Assembly: GCA_026874595.1 (NCBI GenBank)
Contig: CM049309.1
Span: 67,002,926 to 67,066,925, forward strand
Source of the DNA: Sipunculus nudus
Taxonomy: Eukaryota > Annelida > Sipuncula > Golfingiida > Sipunculidae
DNA length: 64,000 nt
Direction: 5' to 3'
In this document: positions 57,614 to 64,000 of the stretch, one piece after another
Layout of the letters: the number at the start of each line of letters is the position of its first letter
How positions within the stretch are numbered: position 1 is the stretch's first letter
The notes under the pieces: generated by a model
Seen by the model: the letters and a program-made list of their open reading frames with translations, nothing else
Database searches by the model: none
Told to the model about the DNA's origin: nothing
Translations under genes and position numbers: made by a program

Positions 57614-59700
57614 GCAGTAGGTAAAATAGACGAATAAATGACTTGCCCCACCCCCACCCCTCCACGCTAAGAAATATGCCAATATCCTGCCATGTTTTTC
57701 ACTTGTTGCATGTGACCCATGAACTTACGACTCTAACTTGTTTATTTAACACAGCCCTTATACATGTGACCTGTACATACTCAAACAGATGCTTGTGGAA
57801 GCCGTAGACTTGCCATGGAAACTTGCCAAATGAACTCACAGTAACTAATGCCAGTTTTGCATTCATAAAACAATCACGTCTTGAAGTGATATATATGTTT
57901 ACAGCTGTGATCTCATGCATACTATAACTGCTATCGGCCGACAGTTTTAAGGTCACAGGGTAACGGGGAATGCAAAAACACGTTCACCTGCAATGGATTG
58001 TATGGTTAACTGTGGACATGTATGTTCCGGTCCCCAAAAGAGATATTTCTGCCTTTTTAATGCATATTCCGGCTTACTAGTATACATGTATTAAAAAAAT
58101 GGGCGGTGCTGTTCAGGATGTTTTATTAACAATCTTTGACTAATTAAAAACTTGGTTTGCATTTGTATGCGGTTTAAAATTAAGTGGGCGTGACATTTTG
58201 ACACCATGTAATTTGCGCCTGCATGGATTGCGGGGAAAAAGAAAATAAGTCCCCCGGACAGTTCTCAAGCTCTAATTTACTTGTAATTGAGACGACCCGT
58301 TATGTCAGAACTCAGTGTAAAATGTCTAAAACACGCACAGGCTTCGGAAATTTTTTAATATTTTGTATGAGGAATGCTTATAGAACCACGTGACCGTGAC
58401 GTCATGCCATTAGAGGACATGAACCTTTTTTATACTCCACCCTTCCGAAGTCGGTAGACACCACGCATATATTTATCACTATGACTTAAACTGGTGTTTA
58501 GCCTACGTCAGGACTTCCGTCCAAAATAGTTCTGTTCATTGCAATAGAAGAGGCCTCGCGTGCCTCTACAATTTATCTTTAATATGACTGAAGCCGCGTT
58601 ATTGAAACTGGCTCCGGTCAGTCCTAACTTGAAGTAAGAAATATTATCACACTTTTCCTCTGGTCAAGCAGCTTAACACAACATCCTTCAGAACGACAGA
58701 TCGATGGGCATGTCATGACTTTTTAATTATATTATTCTAGAGATACTGAATATATTTAAGTTGCGATGTCTCTGTAGAGATATCTGATATCTCAGTCCTC
58801 AAAAGTAGAATGACGTACTTTGGAAATACTAGTAAAATTGTATTAGTAGAGAAAAATGTGAAAATGACAACTGCGCGGTCACTGTATGCCATCATCTCCC
58901 AAAGCGTTCGCCTTGTTTACAAATTTGCTTTGAAATCAGTCATTACGGAGGTATATGCGCTCTAATGGAGGATCTTCTGGCTTTTAACCCGGCACAGAAA
59001 ACATGGGCGACAACATTTGTTATGCAAAGATTCACATGCTCGGAACATACACCTTTTGATATCAAAGCCCGCCCTTTAGTATAACCCACTGAGGCAGACC
59101 CTGACACAATGCTTAAGGAATACACACCGACTCTTGAAAGCTATGAATCACTCTGTTTACCCTATTGGCATATAATAGCAAAGGGACTCCGATTCTTTTG
59201 TTGACATTATATATCATTTGATTCACTTTATATATATAATTGTTAAAGCTAATCTTTTTATCTCCGTGGTATTATAGTTCTGTCTTGGTTGCATGGCTAC
59301 CTGGTTGGTTTGTCTGTAAGCAACGTTACGCAAAAGGTTCTGGGCGGATTCTGATGGAATTATACGAAGGTTAGAGTGACACCCAAGGAAACAATCCATT
59401 AATGTTTATAGATAATTTAGTTTACCATATTATTATTTTCTTGGAAGGAGTTTTTACCATTGCGGGATAAGGGTAATTTGTTTATTTCGGCCCTGCAGAC
59501 CTTTCTGCATGGGAATGCTAGCTTTTTATATGGAAAATTTTATTTTATTTTTTTTTTTGTCAAAAGGAGGAGAATTAGAGACAAGCACCTATTGGCTGAA
59601 TAGCTAACACAAAGTAAATACAGTAAGACGCTTGAATATACTTAAAGAAACTATAATTATATCAAAGATCTCCAACAGGGGACTCCAGTAATGATGAGAT
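57240..59700. other. Spacer with no recognised gene
   Basis: (TA)n at 57564-57611. A dispersed repeat at about 59270-59420 is of the GTCTGTAAGCAAC type also seen at 15085 and 27815. Small frames lack recognisable content. Confidence 0.55.
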
Positions 59701-59934
59701 TTACATTTGTAAGCAACTGTTTTTGGTAAAAACTTGCAGGATGGACCCAAATTGTTCAGATTGAACTGTCACAGACAATACCATGCATGATGTTTTTCCT
59801 TTATTTCTCCTTACCACTGCTTGCTTAGCATGGGTCGCTGGCAAAGGGCAAAGAATGTAATAAGACCAATTACAGCGAGGTGTTGAGGTTTTCAAATCTA
59901 GATGCACGATGATGAAGAGGAGGAGAAGCCAGGT

Positions 59935-61560
59935 GTGGTGATAATGATTGGGCGGGGATTTCAGGTGTGAGGAGGAAGAGGAGGGGAAGGCAAGTGTGAT
60001 GATAATGATGGGGCGGTGATGGCAGGTGTGAGGGGGAAAATAAGAAGGGGGCGGTAGGTGTGGTGATACTGATGGGGCGGTGATGGCAGGTGTGAGGGGG
60101 AAAATAAGAATGGGGAGGTAGGTGTGGTGATAATGATGGGGCGGTGATGGCAGGTGTGAGGGGGAAAATAAGAAGGGGGAGGTAGGTGTGGTGATAATGA
60201 TGGGGCGGTGATGGCAGGTGTGAGGGGGAAAATAAGAAGGGGGAGGTAGGTGTGGTGATAATGATGGGGCGGTGATGGCAGGTGTGAGGGGGAAAATAAG
60301 AAGGGGGAGGTAGGTGTGGTGATAATGATGGGGCGGTGATGGCAGGTGTGAGGGGGAAAATAAGAAGGGGGAGGTAGGTGTGGTGATAATGATGGGGCGG
60401 TGATGGCAGGTGTGAGGGGGAAAATAAGAATGGGGAGGTAGGTGTGGTGATAATGATGGGGCGGTGATGGCAGGTGTGAGGGGGGAAATAAGAAGGGGGA
60501 AGTAGGTGTGGTGATAATGATGGGGCGGTGATGGCAGGTGTAAGGAGGAAAATAAGAAGGGGGAGGTAGGTGTAGTGATAATGATGGGGCGGTGATGGCA
60601 GGTGTGAGGGGGAAGAGGAGGGGAAGGCAAGTGTGATGATAATGATGGGGCGGTGATGGCAGGTGTGAGGGGGAAAATAAGAAGGGGGAGGTAGGTGTGG
60701 TGATAATGATGGGGCGGTGATGGCAGGTGTGAGGGGGAAAATAAGAAGGGGGAGGTAGGTGTGGTGATAATGATGGGGCGGTGATGGCAGGTGTGAGGGG
60801 GAAAATAAGAAGGGGGCGGTAGGTGTGGTGATAATGATGGGGCGGTGATGACAGGTGTGAGGGGGAAAATAAGAAGGGGGAGGTAGGTGTGGTGATAATG
60901 ATGGGGCGGTGATGGCAGGTGTGAGGGGGAAAATAAGAAGGGGGAGGTAGGTGTGGTGATAATGATGGGGCGGTGATGGCAGGTGTGAGGGGGAAGAGGA
61001 GGGGAAGGCAAGTGTGATGATAATGATGGGGCGGTGATGGCAGGTGTGAGGAGGAAGAGGAGGGGAAGGCAAGTGTGGTGATTATGATGGGGCGGTGATG
61101 GCAGGTGTGAGGGGGAAAATAAGAAGGGGGAGGTAGGTGTGGTGATAATGATGGGGCGGTGATGGCAGGTGTGAGGGGGAAAATTAGAAGGGGGAGGTAG
61201 GTGTGGTGATAATGATGGGGCGGTGATGGCAGGTGTGAGGGGGAAAATAAGAATGGGGAGGTAGGTGTGGTGATAATGATGGGGCGGTGATGGCAGGTGT
61301 GAGGGGGAAAATAAGAAGGGGGAGGTAGGTGTGGTGATAATGATGGGGCGGTGATGGTAGGTGTAAGGAGGAAGAGGAGGGGAAGGCAAGTGTGATGATA
61401 ATGATGGGGCGGTGATGGCAGGTGTGAGGGGGAAAATAAGGGGGAGGTAGGTGTGGTGATAATGATGGGGCGGTGATGGCAGGTGTGAGGGGGAAAATAA
61501 GAAGGGGGAGGTAGGTGTGGTGATAATGGTGGGGCGGTGATGGCAGATTAGGGAGGAATA
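59935..61560. repeat. Minisatellite with 64-bp unit, about 25 copies
   Basis: The unit holds GATGGGGCGGTGATGGCAGG followed by TGTGAGGGGGAAAATAAGAA and GGGGGAGGTAGGTGTGGTGA (consecutive start points at 60071, 60135, 60199, 60263). A variant with GAGGAGGGGAAGGCAAGTGTG recurs at intervals. Because 64 is not a multiple of three, the long - strand frame (59701-61713) cycles through three readings every 192 bases. Confidence 0.95.
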
Positions 61561-61569
61561 GAAGGAGGG

Positions 61570-62820
61570 GAGGCAGGTGTGGTGATAATTGTGAGAGGGT
61601 GATGGCAGGTGAGAGTAGAAAGAGAAGGAGGAGGAAAAAGAGGAGAAGGTAGGTATGATATTGACAGGGCGGTCAAGGTTGGTGTGATGATGCTGATTGG
61701 GTGAGGTTAGCAAGTGGGGTTAGCAAGATGACGTAGACCAGAACTGGGAGCTGACGGGCCAACCCCCCCCCCCCCCTTTCAAAAATGCCCTGACTCGTTA
61801 TTGATTACGATAAGAGGGAGGTTTGGGCAGGAATAGGAAGAAAAAGGGAGGTGTGAGGTTATGAGGAGGAGAAGGAAGATGAAAAGATAAGGATATGAAG
61901 GAATTAACGAAGGAGGGGAAAAGACAGGTCTGATAATGATAAGTGGGAAAGCAAATGCAATGATGATGTGAAGGCTAGTGTGAATAAGGTAATGAAGAGA
62001 AGGCAGGTGTGATGAAGATCGGGCAGAGAAGGCAGGTGGGATTATGAGGAGTTGGGTGGAGAAGAAGACAGGTGTGATGATAATTACAGGCAGGTGTGAT
62101 GATGTTGAGAGGACAGGGGTGAGGATTAAGAGAAACAGATGTGATAACCAAGAAGGGGAGACGGCCGGACGTGGTGATGATGATGTGAAGGTAGGTGTGA
62201 TAGCGAGACAAGTGTGATGATGGATATAAGAGAAGAAAAATGTAACGATGATAAGGAGGAGAAGCACATGTACTGATCATTGTGGTGATGCAAAGGCAGG
62301 TCTACATGTTAACGGTTATAAGGTGAAGGCAGATGTGATAATGACAAGATGAAGACCAGGAAGACGATGAGGGGAAGCAGGCGTGACAGTGATGAGCCGA
62401 GGACAAATGTGATGATAATGACCAGGAGAAGCAGGAGGCAGGTGTGGTGAATATGATGATGATGATGATGATGAAGATGATCATGATGTAAAATGATCAT
62501 GATGAGGAGAACGTAGACATGATGATGATTAGGATAAGGATAAGGATGAGGATGAGGATGATGATGAGTCTGATGAAGAAGATGATGAAAAGGCTGGTGC
62601 GATGTGATGATGTGATGGCAGGTGTGATAATGGTAATGAAGATAAGAAGGCAGGTGTCATTATTATTAAAAAGTAGGTGTATTTAGGAGGAGAGGAATAG
62701 GAGACGAAGAAAATGATGAAGAGAAGGCAAACCTGATGATGATGATGACGATGAAGATGTTGATAATGGTAGAGAAGTGATAAAGACGACGCTGCTGAAG
62801 GCACATAATTATTATTCTTG
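61570..62820. repeat. Degenerate purine-rich GATGA/AGGTGTGATGA region
   Basis: Loose repeats of AGG(C/T)(A/G)GGTGTGATGATG with a (GATGAT)n core near 62453-62480 and 62550-62590. It looks like a decayed relative of the adjacent minisatellite. Its - strand frames are C/T-rich and lack stops for that reason. Confidence 0.75.
61762..61777. repeat. Poly-C run
   Basis: About 16 C between the minisatellite and the degenerate region. Confidence 0.92.
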
Positions 62821-63536
62821 TACTCTGTGCTCAATAGCCACCGTCTTTTGGATTCGGTAAGATAACAGTCTTCATGCCCCGGGTTGTACTTGGTGTTGGA
62901 CACTCCAGCCATGATCATGTCGGTGTTTTCAGTCTGCACACATATCCCTGAGACGGCTTCTGTTTCATGATTCCGGCCAAAACCGTAGAAATATTACCGT
63001 TCTATATAAGTTCCACTTGGAATAATCATATACTTGGTAATACTGATGCCTTCATTTCCTGTATGGAAGTAGTAGTGTCTATACCCGTAGGCTCGTCCGT
63101 CTGTCCTCTGTCATTTGAGTCGGATGTCCCCTAAAACAAGTCTGACATTTCCCTCTCACATTCACGCAGATTTGCTGCATCATGCGGAAACATGGCTAAA
63201 ACCCGGCCCCTGTATACTTACCGACTTACCTTTAAAATATCCCTAAAGAATGTCAGGATTCGGACCATTATCCTTACAACTATAATATAATATCATTGAA
63301 CATATGCAATATAACAACATACAATAACATATAATATAACTAGATGAGCCCGGGGGGCTCAACTGAGCGATAAGGGGGAATCGGATACAGAGTGTACGAC
63401 CATGAAAATAAGGTCAATGGAAAAAAAATTCAGGTGTAATTCCGTGAACAATATTGATACTGTGTCCAAACACAGCTTGAGAAAATCAATCATATTGGAA
63501 ATCAAGCGCAGAAGAAAATGCACTTTGGCGGGTGGC

Positions 63537-63562
63537 GGGGGGGGGGGGGGGGGGGGGGGGGG
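63537..63562. repeat. Poly-G homopolymer (26 G)
   Basis: The longest G run in the window. Around it (62820-64000) I see only AT-rich sequence without a supported gene. Confidence 0.95.
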
Positions 63563-64000
63563 AGCTAAGTAGGTCTACCCAATAAAACCTATTACCCAAA
63601 TATGAATACAGAAAGTGTACGTCTTTTCGGATCTCGTGTTTTAATAGCAATTTTTTTATTTTTATTAATTCCTGTATTTTCGAGGATACTTGCACTTATA
63701 ACATCAGATACGACGGTATGCAAAAGCAACATAAAATATCATACATTATTACCGCTATCATAAGTTAGGTTTTGTGGTTTACCTTCTTTATTCTATAATT
63801 TAGCGCAAAGGTTAAAGCCAAATACACAGCTAAACCAATACATTGACCGTTGAGATGTCTAAGATATGCTGATTGAAGTGATTTTTATAAAAAAAAAATA
63901 ACGTTTTAGAAAATACAATAATTACATTAATTTTAAGAAATATTGCCTTTGACATCATTTTAACTCATATCTGACATACACTTTTGGTAAAATAAACAAA

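Noticed and set aside
59701-61713. 670-codon - strand frame as a proline/histidine-rich protein gene
   Set aside because: It coincides with a 64-bp minisatellite whose - strand has little G and so few stops; two overlapping frames are equally open. No domain, splice signals or start context support it.
1-64000. CRISPR array, bacterial operon or phage system
   Set aside because: No regular direct repeats with unique spacers and no bacterial-type genes; the sequence is eukaryotic.

Overview
The window is nuclear DNA from an invertebrate animal. Genes have introns with GT/AG splice sites, there are no bacterial-style operons, and the sequence is AT-rich. It is full of (TA)n, (GA)n and poly-G/C tracts, tRNA-derived SINEs, small inverted-repeat transposons and solo LTRs. 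The gene set (a tetraopsin-like opsin, GAREM/CABIT adaptors, an SLC46-type transporter) and the style of dispersed repeats fit a lophotrochozoan, most likely a mollusc. The species assignment is inference.

Left part (1-12 kb, + strand): the last five coding exons of an opsin (596-889, 4239-4474, 8000-8107, 8640-8896, 11039-11609). The first exon lies upstream of the window. The retinal-binding lysine and disulphide cysteines are present, but the usual D/E-R-Y motif reads Y-R-Y. The introns hold a 45-bp tandem repeat, a 1.3-kb inverted-repeat transposon, a BED-type zinc-finger fragment with its own intron and a plausible promoter, an AGGTCA-rich satellite and a decayed LINE. From 12 to 18 kb I see only dispersed repeats and unremarkable sequence.

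Middle (18-55 kb, - strand): three genes point the same way. A GAREM-like adaptor (CABIT domain, proline-rich linker, C-terminal SAM) is built from exons 28397-28709 and 18447-20464. An SLC46-like transporter is built from four exons between 43958 and 38684 and gives a complete 489-residue reading frame. A second, shorter CABIT protein without SAM is built from exons 54207-54477 and 49057-50060. Both CABIT genes have a phase-1 intron at the same place in the CABIT domain, so they are likely paralogues from a local duplication. The intervening and intronic DNA holds two solo LTRs of one family with clean 5-bp target duplications. Each lies next to a tandem duplication (about 1.14 kb and 2.0 kb) with one edge inside the LTR. 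There is also a hairpin with 60-bp perfect arms.

Right part (55-64 kb): no gene that I recognise. It holds two Tigger/pogo-like MITEs within (TA)n, a foldback repeat also seen at 14 kb, a 1.6-kb minisatellite with 64-bp units, a GATGA-rich degenerate stretch and a 26-G homopolymer.

GAREM proteins link receptor tyrosine kinases to GRB2/ERK signalling, opsins are light-sensing GPCRs, and SLC46 proteins carry folate-like or drug-like solutes. Nothing in the window links these functions beyond proximity.
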